From Bacteroidota bacterium (GTDB lineage: Bacteria; Bacteroidota; Bacteroidia; AKYH767-A; OLB10): a stretch of 64,000 nucleotides of DNA. The notes under the pieces are model-generated. The model had not been told where the DNA came from. It worked only from the letters and a program-made list of their open reading frames with translations, and did not search any database. The translations under genes were made by a program, and so were the position numbers. This document shows, piece by piece, positions 50,833 through 63,542 of the stretch (position 1 is the stretch's first letter; the number at the start of each line of letters is the position of its first letter). The stretch lies in the NCBI GenBank assembly GCA_016714005.1, contig JADJOA010000007.1:196784-260783 (forward strand), written 5' to 3'.

Positions 50833-53800
50833 TTACTTATGTACCGAAAACCTGAAGTGGCTTTCCAATCCGCCTTTCTTAACTATCAGCATATAAATGC
50901 CGGTGGCATAGTTAGAAAGGTTTATAGATCCTGTGTTACCACCAATGTAAGCTTCTCTTTCTTCCTGCACTAAAATTCTTCCGCTCATATCAGCCACTTT
51001 AAGGTATAGCTTCTGTCATCATCACTGCTAAAGGCAAACGTAATTTGGTCTTTAGCCGGATTAGGGTATGCGTTAAGCTGCAATCCGTTATCATTTTCGG
51101 CAAGCCTTAATATAGGAGTGGTAAACTGCTGCGATGCACTAAAAGGCGAGTTTGCACCATTGCCGCAAATACTGCGCACGCTAAACTCATACAAAGTGCC
51201 GGGTATTAAATTCTTAATGATTTTGGTACCCAAAGAAGCATTAACGGTTACAGTCTTGTAATCTGATGATGCTACAGGCCTGTAACGTATTCTTACATTT
51301 TGCATTGCGCTGGTAGCAGCCCATTTAATATCTGCAGAGGTGGCAGTTACGTTTAACACTCTCACGTTAGTTACATCAGCGCAATCATCTAAAGTGGTAA
51401 ACGCTATTTCGGGCGAGTACTGGCTTTGCACACCACCGCAGTCTGTCATTACGCTCCATACATAGGTAGTGCGCGATTGCAAACCGGTTAACTTATATCC
51501 ATAACTGGTGCCATTTGTTTGAATAGTTTGGTAAGAGTAAGTGGCAGAACCTGCAACCTTATATCTTATTTTAACGGATGTGGCTGTAGTGCCAAACCAG
51601 TTTAACCAGGCGCTAACGTTATTGATATTGGTAGTAATGGTTGAAAGCGGAGTGTAGCCGCAAGGGGTGGTGCTGCCAATGGTTGTAAACTTGTAAATGG
51701 CGCTGGTGTTTACATTGCTGCCGCACATAGCCGAAACTTTTACTTCGTAGGTAGTATTGGCTGTTAATTCAGTAGCCAGCACACTGCTTGCATTTTTAAC
51801 ATGCTTAACAGCAGTATAGGTACTGCCTACTTTATTGTAAACCACCTTAAACGAATCGGCAGCAATAGCCGGATTCCATGCAATGGTTGCCTGCCTGTCT
51901 AAAATGTTATAAGCGGTTAACATATCGGGTTTGCTGCACGATGCAGTGTTTAACGATGCCACTGTAGTAGTGGTAATATCGCCCACGCATCCGTAATTGT
52001 TTACTGCTTTAACAGTATAGTTACCTATAACCAGTACAGTAATGGTTTGCAAGCTGCCGGGCTGTGTTCCACACGCAACTTTTGCCGATGGGTCAAAGGC
52101 AGTTAACTGGTAAGCAGTGCCCGGTACAAACGCATAGCTAACCTGTGGTTTGCCGGGGCTTGGCGCTGTCACCACGGTAATGCTAACCGTGCTGCGGTTG
52201 CCATATACATCCACTACAGTAACCGAATAGGTTCCGGCTGCTGTTACGTTAATAGATTGTGTGGTTTGTAAACCCGGTGTCCATACATAAGCAGTTCCCT
52301 GGTTGGCAGTTAATGTAAGTGTGCTGCCGGGGCAAATTCCATTAGCACCACTTGATGTGGTTATGCTTGCCGCTACACCCACTGGGTTAACAGTTACAAT
52401 GGTGTTTAGCGAAGTGGCTGAGCAACCTGCCCCGCTAAATACTTTTACATTATAAGTGCCGGATGTGGTAACGGTTATTGATTGAGTTGTTGCACCGGTG
52501 CTCCACAGGTAAGAACTTGCGGCATTGGCAGTTAATGTTACCGATCCGCCCTGTACAAAGGTGGTTGCACCACTTGCTGTAATGGTAGCTGTAGGAATGC
52601 TGTTAACAGTAACTGAAACAGCACTTGAAGTGGCGCTGCACGATCCGTTGTTTACCGTTACACTGTAGCTTCCGCCCTGTGTTACGGTTATAGTTTTAGT
52701 GGTAGCGCCATTGCTCCACAGGTACGATGTTCCGTTAGATGCTGTTAATATTACGCTGCCTCCCTGGCAAAATGTAGTGGCACCGCTTGCAGTAACAGAT
52801 GCAGTACCGCTGTTGCTTACTGTTACAGCAGTAGCTGCACTGGTAGCAAAACATCCGGCTGCATTGGTAACTTTTACGGTATAGTTTCCTGCTATAGTTA
52901 CGTTAATTGATTGTGTGGTTGCACCATTACTCCATAAGTAAGCTGCACCTGCACTTGCGGTTAAGGTTACCGAACCACCGGGGCAGAATGTTACCGGGCC
53001 ATTGGCAGTTATGGTAGCAGTTGGGTTTGCACTTACAGTAACAGCTACAGGGGCTGAAGTTGCAGAGCACGTGCCGTTGTTTACAGTTACAGAGTAATTG
53101 CCGGCTTGTGTTGCTGTAATGCTTTTAGTAGTGGCACCGTTACTCCAAAGGTACGATGTGCCTGTGTTGGCAGTTAATGTTACACTGCCTCCTGTACAAA
53201 TGGTGGTAGAACCACTTGCGGTAATGGTGGCAGTTGGGCTGGTTGTAATGGTTACTGCCATCGGCAATGAAGTTGCAGAACAAGAACCATTATTAACAGT
53301 TACCGAATAATTACCTGCCTGTGTGGCTGTAATGCTTTGGGTGGTGGCACCATTGCTCCATAGGTAACTTGTACCTGTGCTTGCAGTTAACACAACGCTT
53401 CCGCCTGCGCATATAGCTGTAGGCCCCGATGCTGTAATACTTGCATTGCCTGCGCTTAACACGGTAACGTTAACCGCAGCACTAATGGCTGAGCAGCCGT
53501 TGCTGTTGGTTACCCTTACAGTATAACTGCCTGCTGTGTTTACGTTTATAGATGAGGTAGTGGCACCATTGCTCCATAAGTAAGCTGCACCTGCACTGGC
53601 AGTTAAGGTTACTGATGAGCCGGGGCATATAGTGGTAGAGCCCGAAGGGGTAATGGTTGCAGAAGGAGCGTTGTTAACGGTTACTGCAGTAGATGCTGAT
53701 GTTGCTTTGCAGCCGTTGCTACCTGTTACAGTAACGTTATACGAACCCGAAACGGTAGCATTAATGCTTTGTGTGGTTGTTCCGTTGCTCCACAAATATG

Positions 53801-56800
53801 CCGAGCCGGTTGAGGCAGTTAATGCCACACTTCCGCCCTGGCAAAAAGTGGTTGCACCACCTGCGGTTATGGTTGAAGTTGGTAAAGTCTTTACCACAAC
53901 TATTACAGGTGCCGATGTAGATTGGCAGGTTCCGTTGGTAACCGTTACCGCATAGTTTCCTTGTTGTGTTACATTAATGTTTTGAGTGGTAGCTCCCGTG
54001 CTCCATAAATAAGCCGAGCCGTTAGAGGCAGTTAATGTTACATTACCGCCCTGGCAAAACGTTACCGGGCCACTTGCCGAAATGCTGGCTTGTGTACCAC
54101 TGTTTACAGTAACAACCGTTGCAGCCGAGGTAGCAGTGCAGCCCTGTGCATTGGTAACCCTTACGGTGTAAGAGCCTGCTGTGTTAACTGTAATTATTTG
54201 CGATGTAGAGTTGCCCGGAGTCCATAAGTATGAGTAGCAGTTGGCGCACTTAAAGTTACGCTGCCACCGTTACACAAGCTGGTAGAACTACTGGCTGTAA
54301 TAGTTGGTATGGCTATTGAGTTAACCGTAACAGCCACCGGACTTGAAGCGCCTGAACAGCCGCCTGTCTGGTTAACAGTTACAGAATAAGAACCTGTTGT
54401 ATTAACGGTTATAGATTGTGTAGTTGCACCATTGCTCCATAAGTAAGATGAGCCTGCCGATGCAGTAAGCACCACGCTTCCTCCGTTACACAAAGATGTT
54501 GGTCCGCTTGCAGATATAGTTGCTGTACCACCCGATCCGCAGGTAGGAGCAGCGGGGTTTAATATTAAAGCAACATTGGTGGTAAGCATAAATTTATCAA
54601 ACTCAACTTCGGCATTGGCAGGTGTAAATCTTATGGTATGATCACCCGTTGTAGTTACACCTGTAAAAGATACCGGTTGCATATTACATGCATCGTACCT
54701 GTACCAGTTCCATACTGTATCAGTAATACATGAAATGGTTTTAGCCGCACCATTGTCTAAACTTACCGTTACTCCTGTAGATGTACCTGACTTACTTCTT
54801 GCTCTCACCCACAGGTAATAAGTTTGATTTGATGATGTACGCGGACGGAAAACATATTCAATAGGAGTAAACGATGTAGTGCCTGCAGCGTAGGTTATAG
54901 CCGTTGTGTAGTTGGTATAATCTCCTGCTGCTGTTCCGGCAGGTACCGTAGTTTTTAATGAATAGGTAGCGTTGCTGTTATCAAACAATTCGGCTTCTAC
55001 CGTAAAGTCTTTTGTCCAGTAACTCGGGTGTGTCTTTTCATGCCACTCGTCTAACTGATAAAAGATAGGAGCAGCAGCATTTGTTCTGTCATACACATAA
55101 GTAGAACCCTGTCTGCGAACTTTAAATTTCAGGTTATTTCCGTCCAAATTAATTTGAGCAGTTGTCTCATTTGGTGCATCACCTATCATACTGGTGTTGG
55201 GTTGTATGGTTCCGGCTATTACATATTTGGCAAGAGATTGGTGCTTACGTGCCGAAACCAATTGCCTTAAATCACCTGTCCAAAACGAATACCCCGGAGC
55301 AGAAGATCCGCCTACATAGTAAGCAGGAAAATCGCCATTCATCAGGTTTCCGTTACGCAATAAATCTTCAAAGCGCGATGTAACTGCCTGCGCATACGAA
55401 GGCATTACAGCTTGCCACACATAATTCTTTGGGTCAGCAGGTAGTGGCAAACCCGGTCCGTAATTTCCTTGTTCGTTAAAGAACCCGGCATAAAAGAATT
55501 CAGCACCAAGTATATTCAGCATCTTAAGTAACCAAGCCATTGTGCTGGGCGCATGTTGTTTTCTTCTATCACATCCCAGCCTGCTGCCACAAACGGAGAA
55601 AATAATTTATCCCCTACGGCAAGCTCATGGTATCTGCTGTCAACAATCCACTGCCATCCGTGCCATGCTCCCATCCAGTTACGCCAGTTGTTCGGCTAGC
55701 GTGGGTAAAAGTCCGGAGTAGAATAATATTGTCCGTTTATTAAGCTGTTTACTTTACGCGCCTCGCTGTATTTCATCCTGTATTGCGGGAAACCATCTAC
55801 AGCATATTCTGTAAACTTAGTGTTTGCTAAACCGGGCAATGACATAAACTTATCTCTGTAGGATTGCGTCTCGTTCTCATAAAATTTCCTTCCCTGGAAA
55901 GATTGATAATCTAATCCCGATGCAGCTTTAGCAGCAGCCACAGCAGGGTCTGCCGCCAGCGCATTATCCGAGCCCCAGTTAAACACCTCGCCATTTTCAT
56001 TAATCATTGTTATGGGTCTGGTTAGCGTAGTCAAATACCATTGCAAGTTATTTTTTACTTGTATGCCGTCATTTTCATAAGTAGTTGGCGTAGCGGTTGG
56101 TCTCCAGTATTTAAATGATGAAGGGTTACCGCTTGGATCGATAGTTTGTCCGCTTGAGTTTTGTAAATAGTTACTTGAAGCTAAAGATTGACTTCTTATA
56201 TTGCATGGATTTAACTGCGCTCTTAATGTTATTATGCCCAAACCTAATTGAGGGTTTGCATTTGCAAGCGCTGTCCACGCAGTGCCAAAAGCATCGCCAT
56301 TAGATTTACCCATTATCATGTAATTAAAATTCTTTGCCATTTCCTCGTTCATACTGGTACTTGTAGTAATGGCTGTTGCATCACTCACCCCTGTCTGAAA
56401 GCGGCCGCCCATATAAGCAAGGTCTATCCAGTTAAAGTTCTTTAATAATGTATTACCTGGTTTGTAGCGTGGCAATGGGAAACTCTTAAGCTGTTCAAGG
56501 GCCGGTGCGCTAACGTTTGGGTGCCCTGGAGCAAACTCTGTCATGTCCAAAGGACCGGTAATTGCAGAAAGAGGAGGGACAGTGGTTGTATTATTTGTAA
56601 AGCTATATGCTTTACCTTGTAATGCTTCCTGGTAATGCTTGTATATTAAAGTCTGAGGAAGAGAAACGTTATAAAAAGCGATCTCATCATACTGCCCATC
56701 AAATCTCTCGTAAGTTACCCCTTGGTTTATAAACATGGTAGTATTGCTGCTTGCTGCCACATTTCCGCTTACATTTTTTGAAAAACCCGAAGGACATTCG

Positions 56801-57426
56801 CCATCAATAAATATTTGTTTTAAACCTTTGTTTTTACTGTATTGGAAAACAATATGATGCCAGTTGCCATCAATTAAATAGCCGTAAGACTTTTTGCCAA
56901 TTCCATCAAATGGCACTTTTAAATAATCAACTCCCGAACCGGTAGTATTGGTGTAAAACACCCAACCTTCATTACTAATATAACCACCAATGGCGCCATC
57001 TAACCTTCTGAAAAATGTCAGGTGAAACTTGGGTCCGGGTTTAATCAGGAATTCAATAGCAAATGCAGTATCAACAACTAAGTTGCCTGCATTAATATTG
57101 TTGCTGTTTGTAGGACTTAAAGCAAGCCCTTTTGAAACAACACTGTTTGTTGCCGAATAACCGCAACCATAAGATGTAAAATCAAGGTTGTAGTTATTCA
57201 TGGAGTCTTTGTTAAAAGTGCTGCCGTTAAATGTCCAATAGTTTCTTGGACTGTATGTTTGGGCATAGGCACCGTCAGTTAAAGAACCAATCAGTAACAT
57301 CAAATGAATTAACAACAGAAACTTTGTAATCCAATTGATTGATTTTCTTACATCTTTTGTTGTAAGATTTGTTATCGGGCTTGTGGCAGAACCATTGATA
57401 ACACTGGGTTTGTACATTTTTGTCAT
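50833..57426 (-). CDS. Giant T9SS surface protein: LamG, glycosidase-like region, Ig-like repeats, FN3 (disrupted)
   Basis: About 2,200 residues. Signal peptide (KFLLLIHLMLLIGSLTDGAY, then AQ). A LamG-type domain follows ('FDGQYDEIAFYNVSLPQTLI'), then a ~650-residue aromatic-rich region ('GAWHGWQWIVDSRYHEL', 'SFWTGDLRQLVSARKHQSLA') resembling a glycoside-hydrolase or carbohydrate-binding core. Next are about eleven ~80-residue repeats of 'GGSVTLTASxGxSYLWSNGA' type, three FN3 domains ('DRQATIAWNPAIAADSFKVV', 'TTYVWSVMTDCGG', 'GTLYEFSVRSICGN'), and a T9SS tail ending at 50833 ('NYATGIYMLIVKKGGLESHF'). Breaks are an in-frame TAG at 55696, slips near 55540 and 54200-53900, and one near 51000. 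Probably a surface adhesin or polysaccharide-active protein. Confidence 0.82.
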
Positions 57427-57783
57427 GTGGTGTTGAGATAGAATTTTGTTTTTTATTTTCTTCTTTTTGGCACGGTAGTTGAAAACTATCTCCTGCTTGT
57501 GGTTGATGTGTTTCCTAAACCGAACGCATCAAAAATATTCCCGCTCCCTGTGATAGGCAGCGGTTTATTTTTTTATATTACATCTGTAAGGTTTTTTCTA
57601 TCACTAATAAAATTTGCGTTGTTATCACAGCGATTTCCTTGTAAAGCACTTTTTAAACACCTCCTTTAATGCTGTAAGATTTTTTCAAATTGTTGCTTTT
57701 TTGTCTTCATAAATTAAAAAAACTGCATTAAAGCCAAGAAACGCTGTTTGTAATTAACCCAAATCTCTCAATCTCTTGTGCCT
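57427..57783. other. Gap between the giant protein gene and the insertion sequence
   Basis: No gene. A hairpin CCGCT(C)CCT...AGG(C)AGCGG at 57541-57563 is followed on the plus strand by a T-rich run and looks terminator-like, but no plus-strand gene precedes it. The left part must hold the promoter of the giant gene; no clear box was found. Confidence 0.35.
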
Positions 57784-59498
57784 GTTGCACAACTGTAAAA
57801 TTATGTGAATAAAAACAAATAATCAAAGGATAAAAATTGCCGGTGTGAAAATATCTTAGCTCTATGCAAGGTAAAAAACAACATACCGAAAAACTGTTTA
57901 CCAGCTTTAAAATAAGCGACAGGGTACCACGCCAGAACCTATATCGTATCCTCAAAGAGAAATTAGATTTAAAGTTTCTGTACCCAGCCACCACAACTTA
58001 TTATGGCAAAGAAGGGCAGGCCAGTATAGACCCCGTTGTATTCTTTAAACTCATTTTGGTAGGCTATTTAGAAAACCTGAACAGCGACCGCAAGATTATT
58101 GACCATGCCCAAATGCGGTTAGATATTATTTATTTTATTGGTTACGACATAGATGAAGAACTGCCCTGGCACAGCACCCTTTCCGCACGCGGCAGTTGTA
58201 TGGTCAGGAAATATTTTTGCAACTTTTAAACAAGTATTAAAGCTGTGCATAGACAAAGGCATGGTAAGCGGCCGCAGGCAGGCTGTTGACAGCGCCTACA
58301 TTAAAGCTAATGCAAGCTTAGATAGTTTGGTTGAAAAAGAAGTGATGGATGATGCACAAACTTACAGCGATGAACTGATGGCTAACGATGAGGATGCTTT
58401 AAAAAAAAAGACCATTAGTTACCTTCGCAAAAAGAAAGTAGAACAACACCATGCCTGGAAAGAAAAGGAATACCAACAACAACACAAATTAAGTCAATCA
58501 ACAAAAGAAAGAACAGATAAAAGGCGCCCCAAGTTTTTAAGCAACCACACCCACTACAGCAACACCGATGCTGATGCGCGCATTAGCGTAAAGCCTGGCA
58601 AACCCCGCCAGTTAAACTACACAGCCCAAACCGTGGTTGACACTTCACACCATGTCATTACCCACATTATGGCCGACTACAGTGATAAACGCGACAGCCA
58701 AAGCCTTGAGCAGGTCATTAACCAAACAAAAGAAAATTTAGCAGAAAACGGATTACTCTTAGAAGAAGTACTTGCCGACACAGGCTACTCAAGCGGTTCA
58801 GCATTAGCGTATTTAGATCAACAAAATATCGCAGGCTATATACCCAACTTTGGGCAGTACAAACCATCACGAGAGGGATTTATCTATAACAAAGAACTTG
58901 ACCGCTATGAATGCATACAAGAAGGTGGTCACAAAGCCATGCTTCCCTACAAATCAACCAACATGGGTTCATTAGATTATGAAAAGAAAAGCTACCGCAG
59001 CTCCAGCAAAGATTGCAAGCACTGCCCGCTAAGAAAAACATGCATAGGTAAAACAGCCGATTACAAAAAATAGAAGACAGCATACACAAGCATTACTACG
59101 ACAAAATGCACCAGCGCCTGCAAACCAGCTATGCCAAAGGCATGAAAAACTTCGCAGCAGTACTGTAGAACCTGTATTGGGTACATTAATCAACTTCACC
59201 GGTATGCGTAGAATTTACACACGTGGCATCAAACAAGCCAACAAGTTTATGCTATGTGCTGCCATTGCTTACAATCTTAAGAAATACATCAGGTTTATAA
59301 CCAACAAGAGGATAAGTGTGCCCATGCAACTCAAAAAACAAGCGTTACTAACACAACATGGCTTGTTTTTAACAATCTTTTACCTCAAAACACTAATACT
59401 GCATTACAATCACAAAAATATTTTTGTGGCGGTGTAATGCATCATAAAATATTACATCACTAAAATATATTATCCGTTTAATAGTGGGGTTGCGCAAC
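57784..59498 (+). mobile_element. IS1182-like insertion sequence
   Basis: About 1,715 bp bounded by GTTGCACAAC (57784-57793) and GTTGCGCAAC (59489-59498). Reading inward, the ends also agree at a further six of ten positions, consistent with short imperfect terminal inverted repeats. The only gene inside is the transposase. I could not identify a target-site duplication. Confidence 0.65.
57864..59437 (+). CDS. IS1182-family DDE transposase (frameshifted)
   Basis: About 520 residues. The N-terminal DUF772-like segment has 'YYGKEGQASIDPVVFFKLIL' and 'RLDIIYFIGYDIDEELPWHS'. Catalytic acidic residues are plausible in 'RQAVDSAYIKANASLDSL', 'EEVLADTGYSSGSALAYL' and 'VEPVLGTLINFTGMRRIY'. A Cys cluster 'CKHCPLRKTCIG' is typical of IS1182. 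Breaks near 58185, 59070 and 59155 mean it is either inactive or misread. The product would cut and paste or copy the surrounding element. Confidence 0.88.
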
Positions 59499-59562
59499 GG
59501 CTACCCTTGTTTTGCTCAAGTCTGTTTAAAATTTTAGGTTTGCCTTAACAAAATAAATTGCC

Positions 59563-60517
59563 ATGAACTTTTTAGATTTTGAAAAGCCTATTGAAGAACT
59601 TTATGATCTTCTTGAAAAAACAAAGCAAAACGAGGCTAAGGGAAAAGTTGACCTCTCTAAAAGTATTGAGGATATGAAAAAGAAAATTGAAGACAAGAAA
59701 GGGAAATTTATGGCAATCTTACTCCTTGGCAGCGTGTTCAGTTATCGAGGCATCCTGACAGACCTTATGCTTTAGATTATATAGATGCCATATCAGAAGG
59801 AACTTTTATGGAACTGCATGGCGACAGAACAGTAAAGGATGACAAGGCAATGATTGGAGGGTTAGGAATGGTTGACGGAAATAGTGTAATGTTTATTGGT
59901 CAACAAAAAGGGAACAATACTAAAATGCGGCAGTACCGAAATTTTGGTATGCCAAACCCCGAAGGATACAGAAAGGCATTGCGCTTAATGAAACTTGCCG
60001 AAAAGTTTAATGTACCGGTAATAACTCTAATTGATACTCCAGGTGCTTATCCAGGATTAGAAGCTGAGGAACGCGGGCAAGGTGAGGCCATTGCAAGAAA
60101 CCTTTATGAAATGTCAATACTAAAAGTTCCGGTAATTTGTGTAATAATAGGTGAAGGAGCTTCTGGAGGTGCATTGGGCATCGGCATTGGGGATAAGGTA
60201 TATATGCTTGAAAACACATGGTACGCGGTTATCTCTCACGAGTCGTGCTCATCAATACTATGGCGCAATTGGGATAATAAAGAGAAAGCTGCAGAGGCTT
60301 TAAAGTTGACTGCAACCGATATGCTCAAACAAAAATTAATTGATAGTATTATTCCAGAACCGCTTGGCGGAGCGCACAATGATACAGCGGCAATTTTTGA
60401 TAGTGTAAAAAAGAAATTTTATTGAGCTTGAATTTGCTTGAAAAAGTTACTGCCCAACAGAGAATAAATGACCGAATAGATAAGTTCAGTAAAATGGGAG
60501 TTGTAGTAGAAAGTTAA
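59563..60517 (+). CDS. accA: Acetyl-CoA carboxylase carboxyltransferase subunit alpha (frameshifted)
   Basis: About 318 residues, the family length once two breaks (near 59700 and 60415) are bridged. N-terminal helix '[20 protein letters not shown]'. Catalytic core '[20 protein letters not shown]', '[20 protein letters not shown]', '[18 protein letters not shown]' and '[18 protein letters not shown]'. C-terminus '[20 protein letters not shown]' before the TAA at 60515-60517. It transfers carboxyl from biotin to acetyl-CoA in fatty-acid synthesis and needs AccD, which is not in the window. It is first in a cluster with the GNAT and YfiT-like genes. Confidence 0.95.
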
Positions 60518-60528
60518 TTGGTAATAAT

Positions 60529-61039
60529 ATGTTTGGGTTAGAGTAGCCACTGTTAATGATGCTGAAGTTTTGAGCAAACTTGCTTCGGAAACTTTTATTG
60601 ATGCATGGGGTGAGTACAATTCGGAAAAGGATATGCAGCTATTTATCGATCAACATTTTTCTGTTGATTCTTTGCGTGAGCAAATAAAAAATGATGATTG
60701 TGTTTTTTAATTGCATCATCCGACCCTGATGATGTAGGTTACCTGAAACTGAAAAAAAGGAAACCCACAAAAACAACTTATAGGTGAAAACGCTGGCGAA
60801 GTAGAAAAACTTTATGTTCATAGAAAGTTTCAATCGCAAAGTGCCGGAACGCTTCTACTACAAATTGCAGAGGCTTTTGCTTTGGAAAAGGTTTTGAAGT
60901 ATTGTGGCTTTCAGTTTGGAAGCCAAACTTAAGAGCCATGTCATTTTATACTCGTATGGGGTTTGAAATGTGCGGTGAGCAAAACTTTATTCTTGGCAAT
61001 GACGTGCAGGAAGATTACTTAATGAAAAAAAATTTATAA
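60529..61039 (+). CDS. GNAT-family N-acetyltransferase (several frameshifts)
   Basis: About 168 residues assembled from short frames: 'VRVATVNDAEVLSKLASETF', 'IDAWGEYNSEKDMQLFID', then 'PDDVGYLKLK', the acetyl-CoA-binding region 'VEKLYVHRKFQSQSAGTLLL' (beta4-alpha3, with a modified Q/RxxGxG loop), and 'RAMSFYTRMGFEMCGEQNFI' ending YLMKKNL. This fits the RimI-like GNAT group. Breaks are near 60545, 60708, 60755 and 60890, mostly in A or T runs. Substrate unknown. It starts 11 bp after accA. Confidence 0.82.
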
Positions 61040-61046
61040 TTAAAGC

Positions 61047-61576
61047 ATGGAAGATTCAATTGAAAAACTTCGTTACCCGGTTGGGAAATATTTTCCTGTA
61101 ACACCAATTACACAAAATCAAATTGAGAGCAATGGAAAAAAACCATTGAAGAATTTCCAACGGCTTTAAAGCAAACGTTAGATAAGTTTTCCGAAAAGGA
61201 TTTTAATACAGCTTACCGCCCAGATGGTTGGACGGGTAATCAAGTGGTACATCATTTGGCTGACAGTCACATGAACAGTATAATTAGATTTAAATTGGGA
61301 TTAACCGAGAATAATCCTGTCATTAAACCTTATATTGAAAATCTTTGGGCTGAGCATAGCGATGTAAAAAACTTACCTGCATCTGTTTCTGTAAAAATAT
61401 TAGAAGGAGTTCATGAGCGATGGTTTGTACTTTTAAACTCTTTTACCGAAAATGATTGGAAAAGAACAATACATCATCCTGAAAAAAATAAAAACATGAC
61501 ACTTGATTATTTACTGGGTATGTATGATTGGCATTGCCATCATCATCTTGCTCATCTAAAATTGATAAAGAGTTAA
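61047..61576 (+). CDS. DinB/YfiT-type putative metal-dependent hydrolase or thiol transferase (one frameshift)
   Basis: About 176 residues: 'LRYPVGKYFPVTPITQNQIE', then after a break near 61135 'FPTALKQTLDKFSEKDFNTA', 'YRPDGWTGNQVVHHLADSHM' and C-terminal 'DWHCHHHLAHLKLI'. The three metal-ligand histidines of the DinB/YfiT four-helix bundle are present (HHLADSH ... HHHLAH). Relatives include bacillithiol S-transferase BstA. Which thiol it would use in this organism is unknown. It lies 7 bp after the GNAT gene. Confidence 0.87.
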
Positions 61577-61700
61577 ATCAATTTACCTTTTTATTAAAAG
61601 GGTGGCTGATTAAAATGATGTTGAAAAAAAATGCCCTTATGTTTCCTAATTTAAATAACAACACCTACTTTCATTCCGCATATCTAAAAACCCAAGCAAC

Positions 61701-63418
61701 ATGCTAAAAAAATTACTTTACACTTTGGTGTTTGTATCAATTGCCAAAGTTGGTTTATCTCAATGCGTTATTGCACCTATTACCACTCCGGGTATTTACC
61801 TGACACCACTTCAATCTCCCGCCTGCTACTGCAGGCACAGCTTACGGAACCGACATACAGGTACGTGTGTTTGAAGATACTGTTGTGGCTGGCACTACCG
61901 TTATTGTTACCGATATTACTGTTAATAGTGTGGTTGGTTTGCCATCGGGCTTCTCTTACACATGTAGTCCGGCTAACTGTGTTTTTCCGGGTAATGGCAA
62001 TGGCTGTATTTGGTTAAGTGGTAATCCATCAGCAGCCCAGATTGGTACGTATAATCTTACCGTTAATGTTACCCTTCATGGAGTTGTAGGCGGTTTTATT
62101 CCGGTGTCTCAAGCCTCAACTGTTAATGGTTACCGAATAGTAGTTAATCCGGCACCGGCATTAACACCTGATTTTACTTCGGCTGATGCTCATTATGTGC
62201 CACCCAAAATGTTGTATTTAGTAACACCACAACCGGAGGTGCTACTTCTTACTTTTGGACGTTTCCGGGGGGGACACCATCTACATCTACCTCAGCAAAC
62301 CCAACCTGTGCAGTATTTAGTAAAGGAAGTTATGATGTAACCTTAAAGCCACCAATGCTAACGGAACAAACACAATAACCAAACCTGCATTTGTTTTAAT
62401 AGACTCATTAAGTGTTGCCGCTGTTACACCTGCTGCCAACAGTAACATTTGCAGTGGGCAAAGTATTTTGTTGGCATCGCAATCAACACATCCTTCTTTT
62501 AGTTATCAATGGGAAAAGAATAACGTAAACATAAGCGGAGCAACTAGTGCTACTTACAGTGCTACACAACAGGCAACCTACCGAGTAAAAGTTACCAACG
62601 GATTAGGATGCACCAAACGCTCTGCAAATAAAACGGTGTTTGTGTCATCACCTGTTGCGCCAATTTCTGCAACGGGTTCTACAACCTTTTGTAGTGGCGG
62701 TAATGTACAGTTGCAAACTGCCGGGTCGCTAACCCATACATTTCAATGGTTAAAAAATAATATTGTCATTGCCGGTGCCAATGCTCCAATATACAATGCA
62801 TCATCGTGGGGTAATTATCGTGTAAGAGTAACAGATGCTAACGGATGCAACAACACATCGGCAGTAATTCGGTTATTGTACATCAAAATCCAAATGTAAC
62901 TATAACTGCAAACGGGTACTTACTTTTTGTGCGGGGCAAAGTGTAACATTTACCGTGCCTTTGCAAACCCAATGTAAATTACCAGTGGCTGCAAAATGGC
63001 AACCCGTTAACTGGCGGCACTTCTTATACTGCAACAGCAAGCGGTTCTTATAAAGTTACTGCTGTTAATACAACCACCTTTTGTACCAATACAAGTTCGC
63101 CCAAAATGTTGTTGTAAATTGCCGCCTAGCTGGTAATACTTCTTCAAACGATATTCAAAATTTTCTGTCAGTGCTTATCCTAATCCTGCCAATAGTCAAT
63201 CACACATTTATTTAGAATTACCTGAAAGTAATATTGTTGCTATGCAAATGTTTGATATAACAGGCAGAAAAATTGCAAACCTATTTGATGGATTAATTGA
63301 GGCAGGAGCAAAAGAAATTTTAGTCGAAACAAATTCCTTTCCATCAGGTGTTTATTTTGTGTCGATAAATGCCGGAAGCCAAAAGCAGGTTATTAAATTA
63401 GTTATTGATCACCGGTAA
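61701..63418 (+). CDS. Secreted Ig-like repeat protein with T9SS domain (many frameshifts)
   Basis: About 570 residues. Signal peptide 'KKLLYTLVFVSIAKVGLSQ'. A first beta-sandwich region ('DTVVAGTTVIVTDITVNSVV') is followed by a PKD-like segment and several Ig-like units ('YQWEKNNVNISGATSATYSA', 'FQWLKNNIVIAGANAPIYNA', 'WLQNGNP'-type), then the T9SS tail 'VSAYPNPANSQSHIYLELPE' to 'GVYFVSINAGSQKQVIKLVI'. At least six breaks (near 61820, 62270, 62340, 62880, 62910 and 63115) make this the most damaged gene in the window. It may be a real pseudogene or a low-quality stretch. Confidence 0.75.
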
Positions 63419-63432
63419 TTGTATTTATTTTC

Positions 63433-63469
63433 AACACTCCGAAAGCCATAAGCTTTCGGAGTGTTTTTT
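63433..63469 (+). terminator. Rho-independent terminator
   Basis: AACACTCCGAAAGC pairs perfectly with GCTTTCGGAGTGTT, followed by T6, 15 bases after the T9SS gene. Confidence 0.9.
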
Positions 63470-63542
63470 CAAAGGCAGTTAAAAAGCTTATAGGAAAAGT
63501 TAACTGATTAATATCTGACAACTAAATTCTAAACAAAAATAT

